Positions 9,368 to 17,645 of a stretch of 64,000 nucleotides of DNA are shown piece by piece (position 1 is the first letter of the stretch; the number at the start of each line of letters is the position of its first letter). The translations under genes were made by a program, and so were the position numbers. The notes under the pieces are model-generated. The model had not been told where the DNA came from. It was given only the letters and a program-made list of their open reading frames with translations, and made no database searches. The stretch is taken from assembly GCF_009363795.1 (NCBI RefSeq), contig NZ_CP045420.1:353001-417000 (forward strand), in the 5' to 3' direction. The stretch is from Palleronia sp. THAF1 (GTDB lineage Bacteria; Pseudomonadota; Alphaproteobacteria; Rhodobacterales; Rhodobacteraceae).

Positions 9368-10159
9368 ATGGCGCACGAAAAGAACCACGACTACCACATT
9401 CTGCCCCCGTCGCTGCATCCGCTGGTTGCCTCTGTGGGGGCGTTCGTCATGCTCTTCGGCGCCGTGCTGTGGATGGCCAACGACATGCCGTGGATGTTCG
9501 CCATCGGATTGGCGATCGTGCTGTATTCCATGGTCGCATGGTGGGGCGACGTAATCACCGAATCGAACGTCGGCGACCACACGCCCGTCGTTCGGATCGG
9601 CCTGCGCTACGGCTTCATCTTCTTCATCATGTCCGAGGTCATGTTCTTCGCGGCATGGTTCTGGTCGTTCTTCAAGCACGCCATGTATCCGATGCAGACG
9701 TTCTCGGAAGGGCAGTGGCCGCCCCCCTCGATCGAGACGTTCGATCCCTGGCACCTGCCGCTGATCAACACCCTGATCCTGCTGTGCTCGGGTGCGGCTG
9801 CGACTTGGGCGCACCACGCTCTGGTGCATGAGAACAACCGCAAGGATATGGCCAACGGCATCATTCTGGCCGTCGTTCTGGGCGTGGTTTTCTCATTCTT
9901 CCAAGCCTACGAGTATTCGCACGCAGCCTTCGGTTTCTCTGGCAACATCTACGGCGCCAACTTCTTCATGGCGACGGGCTTCCACGGGGCGCACGTTATC
10001 ATCGGCACGATCTTCCTCTTCGTGTGCTACTTGCGACTGCGCGCCGGGCACTTCTCTCCCGAAAAGCACATCGGGTTTGAAGCGGCGGCATGGTATTGGC
10101 ACTTCGTCGACGTGGTGTGGCTGTTCCTCTTCGCCTCTATCTACATCTGGGGCTCCTGA
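9368..10159 (+). CDS. coxC: Cytochrome c oxidase subunit III
   Basis: Subunit III supports proton uptake and stability of the aa3 oxidase core. The 263-residue protein begins [18 protein letters not shown], typical of alphaproteobacterial CoxC, and has seven hydrophobic segments. Conserved stretches include [17 protein letters not shown] with the helix III Glu, [13 protein letters not shown], and [18 protein letters not shown] near the end. It follows ctaG closely and is followed by a strong hairpin and then SURF1. Confidence 0.97.
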   Translation: MAHEKNHDYHILPPSLHPLVASVGAFVMLFGAVLWMANDMPWMFAIGLAIVLYSMVAWWGDVITESNVGDHTPVVRIGLRYGFIFFIMSEVMFFAAWFWSFFKHAMYPMQTFSEGQWPPPSIETFDPWHLPLINTLILLCSGAAATWAHHALVHENNRKDMANGIILAVVLGVVFSFFQAYEYSHAAFGFSGNIYGANFFMATGFHGAHVIIGTIFLFVCYLRLRAGHFSPEKHIGFEAAAWYWHFVDVVWLFLFASIYIWGS

Positions 10160-10212
10160 ACGGGCGGGGCACACGCGGCCTCGGTTCGAATTGAGTATTT
10201 ATGAAAACAAAG

Positions 10213-10240
10213 AAGGGGCGGCGCTGGGGCGGCGCCCCTT
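10213..10240 (+). terminator. Hairpin between coxC and SURF1
   Basis: The arms AAGGGGCG and CGCCCCTT pair around an inner CGC/GCG stem with one G-G mismatch and a four-base TGGG loop. There is no T-run after it, so it is a poor intrinsic terminator. It may be an attenuator or an mRNA 3'-end stabiliser that separates the abundant structural subunits from the downstream genes. Confidence 0.5.
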
Positions 10241-10258
10241 GGCGTTGAGGGGTCTTTG

Positions 10259-10933
10259 ATGCGGTGGATCGGACTGGCGGTTCTGGGATTGGGCGGCGTG
10301 GCGCTCTTGTGCATGCTGGGGTTCTGGCAAGTCGATCGGCTGGGCCAGAAGACCGCTTTGCTGAACGAGGTCGAGACAGGGATCGTGGGCGATCCCGTCG
10401 CCTTGCCCGAAGCGCCGATGCCAGAGAACGATCGCTACCTGCCCGTGCGTCTTGAGGGTCGCACCACGGGCGACGAGTTGCATATCCTGACCTCAACCGC
10501 TGAAACCGGAGCGGGCTACCGGGTGGTTGCCCCGTTCGAGACCGGTCAACGGCGTGTCATGGTTGACCTTGGCTTCATCCCGGCGCAGCGCAAGGATATC
10601 CGGCCCGCGCAAAGGTTGGAGATCATCGGCAATCTGGACTGGCCGCGTGAGACCGACGGCTTTACCCCCGAACCTCAGCGCGCGGACAACATCTGGTTCG
10701 CCCGCGATGTGCCCCTGATGGCCGATGCACTGGGGACCGAACCGCTGCTGGTGGTGGCGCGTGAAGTCTCTCCGGCGCTGGACGATACCATCCTGCGCCC
10801 CGTTTCGACTGCTGGTATCCCGAACAACCACCGCCAATATGCGATCACGTGGTTTTCCATCGCGCTTCTCTGGGCGGGGATGACAGTCTTTCTTGGCTGG
10901 CGTATTGCGAAGGGCGGTGAGGAAAGATCATGA
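10259..10933 (+). CDS. SURF1 family cytochrome oxidase biogenesis protein
   Basis: SURF1 proteins help insert heme A into oxidase subunit I. The 224-residue protein has the family layout: an N-terminal membrane helix (LAVLGLGGVALLCMLGFWQVDRL), a periplasmic domain with the conserved stretch VMVDLGFIPAQRK, and a C-terminal helix preceded by NNHRQYAITWFS. A TTG directly before the ATG would only add one Met, so I use the ATG. The stop overlaps the thrC start (ATGA). Confidence 0.92.
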   Translation: MRWIGLAVLGLGGVALLCMLGFWQVDRLGQKTALLNEVETGIVGDPVALPEAPMPENDRYLPVRLEGRTTGDELHILTSTAETGAGYRVVAPFETGQRRVMVDLGFIPAQRKDIRPAQRLEIIGNLDWPRETDGFTPEPQRADNIWFARDVPLMADALGTEPLLVVAREVSPALDDTILRPVSTAGIPNNHRQYAITWFSIALLWAGMTVFLGWRIAKGGEERS

Positions 10934-12312
10934 CGATGCAGTATATCTCGACCCGTGGGCAGGCCCCGGCACTGAATTTCGAAGGCGCGATGCTGGCGGG
11001 GCTGGCTCGTGACGGCGGGCTCTACGTGCCCGACACGATCCCGACGATGAGCCAAGCGGAGATCGCCGCACTGGCCGGGCTGTCCTATGAGGAAATCGCG
11101 CTGCGGGTCATGCAGCCGTTCACCGGCATGGGCGAGGGTCTGCTCGGCGATCTGATCCAGCGCGCCTATGCCGGTTTCGGCCATGATGCCCGCGCGCCGC
11201 TGGTGCAGTTGGGACCGAACCACTTCCTGCTGGAGCTGTTCCACGGGCCGACACTAGCCTTCAAGGACTTCGCGATGCAGCTGATCGGTCAGTTGTTTCA
11301 AGATGCCATGAAGCGCAAGGGTGAGCGGATCACCATCGTCGGCGCGACCTCTGGCGATACCGGATCGGCGGCGATGGAGGCATTTCGCGGACTGGATAAC
11401 GTCGAATGCTTCATCCTGTTTCCGCAGGGACGCGTGTCTGACGTGCAGCGCCGCCAGATGACGACGCCGATCGAGGCCAACGTGCACGCGCTGGCGCTGG
11501 ACGGCGACTTTGACGATTGCCAAGCCGCCGTGAAGGCGATGTTCAACGACCACGGCTTCCGCGATGCGGTGTCGCTGACGGCGGTGAATTCGATAAACTG
11601 GGCGCGGGTGCTGGCGCAGGTGGTGTACTTCTTCTCTGCCGCCGTGTCGCTTGGCGCGCCGAAGCGCAGCGTTTCGTTTACTGTGCCCACCGGCAACTTC
11701 GGAGACATTTTCGCGGGCTATATCGCGCGATCCATGGGCCTGCCCATCGACAAGCTGGTGATCGCCACGAATCGCAATGACATCCTGCACCGCACGATCC
11801 AGTCGGGCGCGCATCGCAAGGAAGGCGTGTCGCCCACGATCAGCCCGTCGATGGATATTCAGGTCTCTTCCAATTTCGAGCGTGCATTGTTCATGGCCTA
11901 CGGGCGTGACGGAAATGCCGTCTCGCAATTGATGGACGAACTGCGCGGCGGTGGCTTCGACGTCAGCCAAGGCGCCATGGAAGCGCTGCGCGAGACCTAT
12001 GCCTCTGGCCGCGCCTCGGAAGAGGAAACGGCGGCCACGATCCGCGCGATGCACGCCCGGACCGGCGAAGTGCTGTGCCCGCATACGGCTGTCGGCGTGA
12101 AGGTGGCAGAGGAGAACTTCGGCGACAGTCCGATGATCACGCTCGCCACCGCCCACCCGGCCAAGTTCCCCGACGCGGTGGAGGCTGCCACCGGCGCACG
12201 CCCGCCACTGCCCGCCCGCATGGCCGATCTGTTTGATCGCCCGGAACGGATGACGGACGTGCCCAATGACGTGGCCCACCTGCAATCGTTGATAAAGGAG
12301 CGCATCGCTTGA
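10930..12312 (+). CDS. thrC: Threonine synthase
   Basis: ThrC converts O-phosphohomoserine to threonine with pyridoxal phosphate. The 460-residue protein has the N-terminal YISTRGQAPALNFEGAML of the long threonine synthase class, the PLP lysine in PTLAFKDFAMQ (Lys112), and the phosphate-binding VGATSGDTGSAA. Later FTVPTGNFGDIFAGY is also conserved. The ATG overlaps the SURF1 stop and the stop overlaps the TTG of the M16 peptidase, so thrC is embedded in the cox-linked transcript, an arrangement repeated in many Rhodobacteraceae. Confidence 0.97.
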   Translation: MTMQYISTRGQAPALNFEGAMLAGLARDGGLYVPDTIPTMSQAEIAALAGLSYEEIALRVMQPFTGMGEGLLGDLIQRAYAGFGHDARAPLVQLGPNHFLLELFHGPTLAFKDFAMQLIGQLFQDAMKRKGERITIVGATSGDTGSAAMEAFRGLDNVECFILFPQGRVSDVQRRQMTTPIEANVHALALDGDFDDCQAAVKAMFNDHGFRDAVSLTAVNSINWARVLAQVVYFFSAAVSLGAPKRSVSFTVPTGNFGDIFAGYIARSMGLPIDKLVIATNRNDILHRTIQSGAHRKEGVSPTISPSMDIQVSSNFERALFMAYGRDGNAVSQLMDELRGGGFDVSQGAMEALRETYASGRASEEETAATIRAMHARTGEVLCPHTAVGVKVAEENFGDSPMITLATAHPAKFPDAVEAATGARPPLPARMADLFDRPERMTDVPNDVAHLQSLIKERIA

Positions 12313-13571
12313 GCGTCGCGACCCACACCCTACCCAATGGCCTGCGGGTCGTATCTGAGCACATGCCCGGTCTGAAGTCCGCCAGCGTCGGCGTCTGGAT
12401 CACCGCCGGTGGCCGCCACGAACGGCCCGAGCAGAACGGCATCGCGCATTTTCTGGAGCATATGGCCTTCAAGGGCACGGCGCGGCGTAATGCGTTGCAG
12501 ATCGCCGAGGCGATCGAGGACGTCGGCGGCTACATCAACGCCTACACCAGCCGCGAGATGACGGCCTACTATGCCCGTGTGCTGGAGGCCGACGTGCCGC
12601 TGGCACTGGATGTGATCAGCGATATCGTCCTCAATCCAGCCTTCGACGCCAAAGAGATCGAGACCGAGCGCGGCGTGATCCTGCAGGAAATCGGGCAGGT
12701 TCTGGATACGCCTGACGATATCGTCTTCGATTGGCTGCAAGAGGTTGCATATCCCAACCAGCCGCTGGGCCGCTCTATCCTTGGGCCGTCCGAGCGGGTT
12801 GAAGCCTTCGGGCGTGATGATCTGGCGGGCTTCGTCAAGGAACGCTACGGGCCGGGTGACATTATCCTGTCCGCGGCCGGTGCGGTCGATCACGACGCGA
12901 TCCTGGCGTTCGCCGAACGCACCTTCGGCCACATGGCGCCGCGCATGCGCATCGCGGCCGAGCCCGCGCGTTTCCAAGGCCGCGAACGCCGTGAGACCCG
13001 CGATCTGGAACAGGCGCATCTGACGCTGGCGTTCGAATCGCCCGCCTACCGCGACCCAGACTTCTACGCGGCGCAGATCCATGCGAACGCTTTGGGCGGC
13101 GGCATGTCGTCTCGCTTGTTTCAAGAACTGCGGGAAGTGCGGGGGCTTTGCTATTCCGTTTTCGCGCAGGCCAGCAGCTACGACGACACCGGCATGATGA
13201 CGATCTACGCAGGCACCAGCGCAGAAGACCTTGGTGATCTAAGCGCCGTCATCGCGACAGAGATGAAGCGCGCGGCGGATGATATTTCGCAGGCAGAGAT
13301 CGACCGCGCGCGTGCGCAGCTGAAAGCTGGTCTGCTGATGGGGCTGGAGAGCGCGTCGGCGCGTGCCGAACGCCTGGCACGGCTGATCGCAATCTGGGGG
13401 CGTATCCCGGAACTGGACGAAACCATCGCCCGCATCGACGCGGTGACCCGCGACCAGGTACGAGGCTTTGGCCAGCGGCTTGTCACCGGTGGCGGGCCCG
13501 CCATGGCATTGTATGGCCCTGTAGGCGGCGCACCTACCTTGGCAGACCTGACCGGTAGGCTCGCCGCCTGA
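12309..13571 (+). CDS. M16 family zinc peptidase (processing-peptidase-like)
   Basis: The 420-residue protein has the inverted zinc motif HFLEH (His47, Glu50, His51) in AHFLEHMAFKG and a downstream acidic stretch ETERGVILQEI carrying the third ligand. The C-terminal half has the substrate-side motif LGGGMSSRLFQELREVRGL. It resembles bacterial relatives of the mitochondrial processing peptidase beta subunit. The TTG start overlaps the thrC stop, which fixes the start well. The physiological substrate in this group is unknown. Confidence 0.93.
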   Translation: MSVATHTLPNGLRVVSEHMPGLKSASVGVWITAGGRHERPEQNGIAHFLEHMAFKGTARRNALQIAEAIEDVGGYINAYTSREMTAYYARVLEADVPLALDVISDIVLNPAFDAKEIETERGVILQEIGQVLDTPDDIVFDWLQEVAYPNQPLGRSILGPSERVEAFGRDDLAGFVKERYGPGDIILSAAGAVDHDAILAFAERTFGHMAPRMRIAAEPARFQGRERRETRDLEQAHLTLAFESPAYRDPDFYAAQIHANALGGGMSSRLFQELREVRGLCYSVFAQASSYDDTGMMTIYAGTSAEDLGDLSAVIATEMKRAADDISQAEIDRARAQLKAGLLMGLESASARAERLARLIAIWGRIPELDETIARIDAVTRDQVRGFGQRLVTGGGPAMALYGPVGGAPTLADLTGRLAA

Positions 13572-14155
13572 TGGCCATGCTACGGCGTCGGTTGAAGCTG
13601 GAAACAGACCGGCTGACCCTGCGCCCGCCGGATCATGGCGACTTTCGCGCTTGGACGGATCTGCGTCGCGACAGCACGGCCTTCCTGCAACCGTGGGAGC
13701 CGACATGGGCCACCGATCACCTGTCCCGCAAGAGCTTCACCAATCGCGTCTATTGGGCGCAGCGGTCGGTGAAGGCAGAGACCGCTCTGCCGCTGTTCCT
13801 GTTTCGCCGTGACCAGAATGAGCTGGTGGGCGCGATCACGCTGGACAATATCCGCCGTGGTCCTGCGCAGTCGGGCACGTTGGGCTATTGGATCGGCGAA
13901 CGGCACGCGCGGCGGGGGTACATGAAAGAAGCGATAGAGGGGCTGGTGCACCACGCCTTCCATCGCATGGACCTGTCCCGGATCGAAGCCGCCTGCCTGC
14001 CAGAGAACACGGCTTCGCGCGGGGTGCTGGAACGGTCGGGCTTCAAGTATGAAGGCGTCGCGCAAAGCTATCTGCAGATCGCCGGTCGGTGGCGCAATCA
14101 TGTGCTCTATGCCAACTTGCGCAGCGACCGACGCGGCAAGACAGACGTCGGCTGA
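13571..14155 (+). CDS. GNAT acetyltransferase, RimJ/RimL type
   Basis: The 194-residue protein begins MAMLRRRLKLETDRLTLRPPDHGDF, the usual opening of RimJ/RimL-like N-acetyltransferases. It has the acetyl-CoA region GTLGYWIGERHARRGYMKEA and the later segment ENTASRGVLERSGF. RimJ acetylates the N-terminus of ribosomal protein S5 in E. coli, but this subfamily has several substrates, so the target is unassigned. The start codon overlaps the M16 stop (TGATG), which places it last in the cox-thrC-M16 series. Confidence 0.9.
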   Translation: MAMLRRRLKLETDRLTLRPPDHGDFRAWTDLRRDSTAFLQPWEPTWATDHLSRKSFTNRVYWAQRSVKAETALPLFLFRRDQNELVGAITLDNIRRGPAQSGTLGYWIGERHARRGYMKEAIEGLVHHAFHRMDLSRIEAACLPENTASRGVLERSGFKYEGVAQSYLQIAGRWRNHVLYANLRSDRRGKTDVG

Positions 14156-14224
14156 CCCTGCGACAAAGGCGGGCTAGGCGTGCGGCGCGCATCGGTCTAG
14201 CGTGAAGGGCAGGAGGTGCCGTTC

Positions 14225-15031
14225 ATGTTCCGCTTTACCATTGCCCTTGCGCTTCTTGCGCTGCCAGCCGCCGCCCAGACCCGCCAGAGCCACTGCATCG
14301 CCATCGCGAATGACGCAGGCGCGGCCTATGTGCAGAAGGCCACTTGGGGCACGCCGCTGGAAGACTACACGGTCCGAATCAATTACCTTGATCACTCGAT
14401 GTTTCTGATCGAAGCCCCCGACGGCACCACCGCTGTCACTGATTACAACGGCTTCCTCGGCTCCGTCGATTTCGTGCCCGATGTGGCGACGATGAACCAC
14501 GCGCATTCCTCGCACTGGACGATGCGCCCCGACACCCGCATCCCGCATATCCTTGAAGGGTGGGGCGATGGCGTCTCGCCCTCTGAGCACGCGGTCGAGG
14601 TCGGCGAAGTCTTCGTGCGCAACGTGCCTACCGACATTCGTGGCCGCTTCGGAGAAGCGCGAGAGGCCTATGGCAACTCGATCTTCGTGTTCGAGGTGGC
14701 GGGCCTGTGCATCGGCCACTTGGGCCACCTGCACCACGAACCGGACGAGGCGCAATATGCTGCTCTTGGCCGGTTGGATGTGGTGATGGCTGCCGTCGAT
14801 GGGGGCATGACCGTCGATCTGGACACGATGACCAGCATCCTGACACGTCTGAAAAGCTCTGTCGTGATCCCGATGCATTGGTTCGGCGCGGCGACGCTGG
14901 GGCGGTTCCTTGACGGTATTTCCAGCGATTTCGCCGTTGATCTACGCTCTGAAAGCCATCTGGAAATCAGTCTGCGCGATCTGCCCGAACGCCCCACCGT
15001 CGTTGTTCTGCGCCCTGCTTTCCTGCGTTAG
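14225..15031 (+). CDS. Secreted metallo-beta-lactamase-fold hydrolase, UlaG-like
   Basis: The 268-residue precursor has a signal peptide (MFRFTIALALLALPAAAQT). A perfect AGGAGG ends 8 bases before this ATG and decides the start over an upstream GTG. The mature protein has MBL-fold elements: YLDHSMFLIEA, the variant metal motif NHAHSSHW, LCIGHLGHLHHEP, and a late histidine in VVIPMHWFG. The normal HxHxDH motif is altered, as in UlaG-like proteins, so the chemistry is uncertain. It converges on the amino-acid transporter genes with a 4-base overlap of the 3' ends. Confidence 0.85.
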   Translation: MFRFTIALALLALPAAAQTRQSHCIAIANDAGAAYVQKATWGTPLEDYTVRINYLDHSMFLIEAPDGTTAVTDYNGFLGSVDFVPDVATMNHAHSSHWTMRPDTRIPHILEGWGDGVSPSEHAVEVGEVFVRNVPTDIRGRFGEAREAYGNSIFVFEVAGLCIGHLGHLHHEPDEAQYAALGRLDVVMAAVDGGMTVDLDTMTSILTRLKSSVVIPMHWFGAATLGRFLDGISSDFAVDLRSESHLEISLRDLPERPTVVVLRPAFLR

Positions 15032-15834
15032 CGCAGGAAATTCGGGCGCAGGCGAATCCGTTGGCGTGCCTCGACCGGTAGGTGTCGGTTCAGCCGCTTT
15101 GATGCCCAGCCGAACAGGCCGACGATGCACAGGGTCAACAGGATGAAGTAACCCGCTAGGATCGGGTAGGGGACGAAAGGATTGAACGTCTTGTCGGCGA
15201 AATAGCTGGCGTAATACAGCGCGTCGCCCCGCTGCTGCCACGCGGGAAAGCCGGAAAAGAACACCAGCGTCGTGGCGTGGAACAGGAAGATCGCCTCGTT
15301 CGTGTAGGCGGGCCAGGCAAGGCGCAGCAGGGTGGGGAAGGTGATGCGGCGAAACTTGGTCCAGCCGATCAGCCCGTAGGCCTCTGCCGCCTCCATGTCG
15401 CCGCGCGGGATCGTTTTCAGCGCGCCGTGGAAGATCTCGCCCGCGTAGGCGGCGGTGTTGAGGAACAGCACGATGGTCGCGCCTAGCCAAGCGGACGTGA
15501 ATGGATCGAAGACCGGCGACACGCTCTTCAGCGACAGGAAGCAGAAGTAGGCGAAGAAGAACTGGATGAAGAGCGGCGAGCCACGGAACACCAGAATGAA
15601 CCACTGCGCGGGCTTGCGTGCGAGCGCGTTCCTCGACGCCTTGCCCATCGCCAGCGCGACGGCCAGCCCGAAGCCCACGGACAGCGCGATCAGTCCGAAA
15701 TAGACGTTCCAGATCAGGCCCGAGCCGATCAGCGTGACCTGCTGGCACAGCGTGAAATCCTCACGCGGGAGCAGGCGTTCGCCCCAGCCAATAGAGCGAA
15801 AGGCGTAGTCCTGCACGGTCTGCCAACAGCTCAT
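15028..15834 (-). CDS. Polar amino-acid ABC transporter permease (HisM type)
   Basis: The 268-residue permease has an N-terminal extracytoplasmic segment (MSCWQTVQDYAFRSIGWGERLLP) and five membrane helices. The EAA loop that contacts the ATPase is EAAEAYGLIGWTKFRRITFP. The start ATG overlaps the stop of the first permease (ATGA). With its partner it forms the membrane channel of a histidine/arginine/glutamate-type importer. Upstream extension of the open frame reads as non-protein-like sequence in the frame of the other permease. Confidence 0.92.
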   Translation of the reverse strand: MSCWQTVQDYAFRSIGWGERLLPREDFTLCQQVTLIGSGLIWNVYFGLIALSVGFGLAVALAMGKASRNALARKPAQWFILVFRGSPLFIQFFFAYFCFLSLKSVSPVFDPFTSAWLGATIVLFLNTAAYAGEIFHGALKTIPRGDMEAAEAYGLIGWTKFRRITFPTLLRLAWPAYTNEAIFLFHATTLVFFSGFPAWQQRGDALYYASYFADKTFNPFVPYPILAGYFILLTLCIVGLFGWASKRLNRHLPVEARQRIRLRPNFLR

Positions 15835-16688
15835 CGCGCGACCGCCTGACCGAAGCGCAGGCGTTCCATCAGCCCGTCCAGTACGATCTCTGAAACACGG
15901 GTCAGGATGAGATAGAACACCAGCAGACCGGCGAAATACCACATGCGCCAGTCGCCGTGGGGATAGTCGGTGAAGTTGGGCGTCTTGGTGCCGCCAAGTT
16001 CGCGCGCCCAGTAGACGATATCCTCGACGCCCAGCAGGAACAGCAGCGGCGTCGCCTTGATCAGGATCATCCACAGGTTCGACAGGCCGGGCAGGGCGTA
16101 GACCCACATCTGCGGCACCATGATCCGGCGGAACGCCTGCGCGCGGGTCATGCCGTAGGCGCTGGCCGTTTCCATCTGCGCGCGCGGCACGGCCAGCATC
16201 GCGCCGAACAGGACGTTGGCGGCGAAGGCGCCGAAGACGATGGCGAAGGTGAAGACGGCGGTCGCGAAGCCGTAGATCTCATGTACCCATTGCGGCGCGT
16301 TGCCTGATGGCGTCTTGGCGGCTTGGCAGACGATGAAGTCCGACCCCTGCCGCACCGGCTGATCCCACCCGGGGCATTGGATCAGATGGCGCGCGTATTC
16401 GATGCCCTGATCCAGTGCGATCACGAAGAACAGGAAGAAGGCGATATCCGGCACGCCGCGCACAATGGAAATGTAGGTCTTGCCCAATAGCCGCAGAGGC
16501 AGCGTCTGGCTGCGCGCGGCCATCGCCCCGCCGAACCCGAACAGCAGCGCGGTGGGCGCTGTGACCAACAACAGGATCATCACGACCCCAAAGCTTTGGT
16601 AGAACGCGATGTGCTTGCCCGTCGTGAGGTAGCACGACAGCCACGCCAGACCGTCCAGCGTCGAGGGATCGGTGCAAAAGCCGAACAG
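15831..16688 (-). CDS. Polar amino-acid ABC transporter permease (HisQ type), CTG start
   Basis: The first ATG in frame (at 16583) would cut into the first membrane helix. Coding sequence continues upstream as (M)FGFCTDPSTLDGLAWLSCY, back to a CTG at 16686-16688. AAGGAGA lies 7 bases before that CTG, and a TAA closes the frame 15 bases upstream of the CTG. I therefore read a CTG start and a 285-residue protein. Later features are normal: helices in FGVVMILLLVTAPTALLFGF and YALPGLSNLWMILIKATPLLF, and the EAA loop ETASAYGMTRAQAFRRIMVP. It could be a weak start that lowers the permease level relative to the binding protein, or an ATG-to-CTG mutation. Confidence 0.88.
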   Translation of the reverse strand: MFGFCTDPSTLDGLAWLSCYLTTGKHIAFYQSFGVVMILLLVTAPTALLFGFGGAMAARSQTLPLRLLGKTYISIVRGVPDIAFFLFFVIALDQGIEYARHLIQCPGWDQPVRQGSDFIVCQAAKTPSGNAPQWVHEIYGFATAVFTFAIVFGAFAANVLFGAMLAVPRAQMETASAYGMTRAQAFRRIMVPQMWVYALPGLSNLWMILIKATPLLFLLGVEDIVYWARELGGTKTPNFTDYPHGDWRMWYFAGLLVFYLILTRVSEIVLDGLMERLRFGQAVAR

Positions 16689-16746
16689 GGCGCGGTCTCC
16701 TTATCGGGTGGATGGGCAAAATCGGCCCTGTGCCATCGAAAGCGGT

Positions 16747-16768
16747 GCGGGATGCCGTAGCACCCCGC
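16747..16768 (-). terminator. Intercistronic stem-loop after the binding-protein gene
   Basis: On the transcribed strand a 9-bp stem (GCGGGGTGC with GCATCCCGC, one G-U wobble) closes a TACG loop, 15 bases after the stop of the substrate-binding protein. There is no U-run. Such stem-loops usually protect the upstream message and partly stop transcription, so that binding protein is made in excess over permeases. Confidence 0.55.
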
Positions 16769-16782
16769 GCCGGTCTGTTAGC

Positions 16783-17511
16783 TTAGAACTGCTGGCTATC
16801 CGGTAGCCACTTGACGATCAGCTCGTTCAGCGAACCGTCGTCCTTCATGGACTGGATCGCCGCGTTGAAGGTCTCGCGCAGCTCCGTGTCGCTTTCGCGA
16901 AAGCCCATGCCGATGCCACCACCCAGCGGGATGTCTTCGCCCACGAACACCACATCGCCTTCATTCTCGACGAAGGGCGTCAGGAAGTCCTTGTCGGCCA
17001 TACCCGCATCGGCCTCGCCCGAACGTACTGCCGAGACGACCTCTTCGGGGTCCGCGAACTCCAGCAAGGTGGCCTCGGTAGAGGTCACGTGATCGGCTTG
17101 GATCGTGCCGGTCTGCGCGGCGACGACACCGCCTTGCGTGTCCGCATCCTCGCTCATGGCGATGTAGGCAGAGGGCGAGGGGGGCGTGTAGTTCTGGCTG
17201 AAGTCGATGACCTCGTCACGCTCTGGCGTGATCGACATACCTGCGATGATGGCGTCGTAATTGCCGGAGGTCAGGTTCGGGATGATCGAATCCCAGGCGT
17301 TCGTGACCCACTCGCAGGTCAGCTCGGCGCGGGCGCACAGCTCGTCGCCCAGCTCACGCTCGAAGCCCGCGACTTCGCCCTCGTCGTTCAGGAAGTTGTA
17401 CGGAGGGTAGGCGCCTTCGGTACCAAGGCGCACGGTGTCACCGTGACCGGCGGCGAATGCGGTGCCCAGAGAAAAGGCAAGGGCAGCGGTACCCAGCAGA
17501 ATGGTCTTCAT
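16783..17511 (-). CDS. Polar amino-acid ABC transporter substrate-binding protein
   Basis: The 242-residue precursor has a signal peptide (MKTILLGTAALAFSLGTAFA) and the family 3 binding-protein pattern: TEGAYPPYNFLNDEGEVAGF, AWDSIIPNLTSGNYDAIIAGMSIT, and a C-terminal AIQSMKDDGSLNELIVKWL. It captures a polar amino acid in the periplasm for the two permeases downstream. The ATPase gene lies upstream, separated by 134 bases, so the four genes may form one or two transcripts. The ligand cannot be read from sequence alone. Confidence 0.93.
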   Translation of the reverse strand: MKTILLGTAALAFSLGTAFAAGHGDTVRLGTEGAYPPYNFLNDEGEVAGFERELGDELCARAELTCEWVTNAWDSIIPNLTSGNYDAIIAGMSITPERDEVIDFSQNYTPPSPSAYIAMSEDADTQGGVVAAQTGTIQADHVTSTEATLLEFADPEEVVSAVRSGEADAGMADKDFLTPFVENEGDVVFVGEDIPLGGGIGMGFRESDTELRETFNAAIQSMKDDGSLNELIVKWLPDSQQF

Positions 17512-17645
17512 GGAAGTCTCCCGATTTTATTGGCGCGGCAGGGCCGCACATAACTGCGCAAGGGTTAGGAAAAACGGGCGGGGACGCAAGCGAAACAGCC
17601 GATTTCCTTACGGCAAGGCGCGAATGGGATGGTTTTTCGGGCAGT

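Noticed and set aside
15028-16107. Long N-terminal extension of the second amino-acid permease
   Set aside because: The extra 91 residues are an out-of-frame reading of the first permease; the ATGA overlap gives a normal start.
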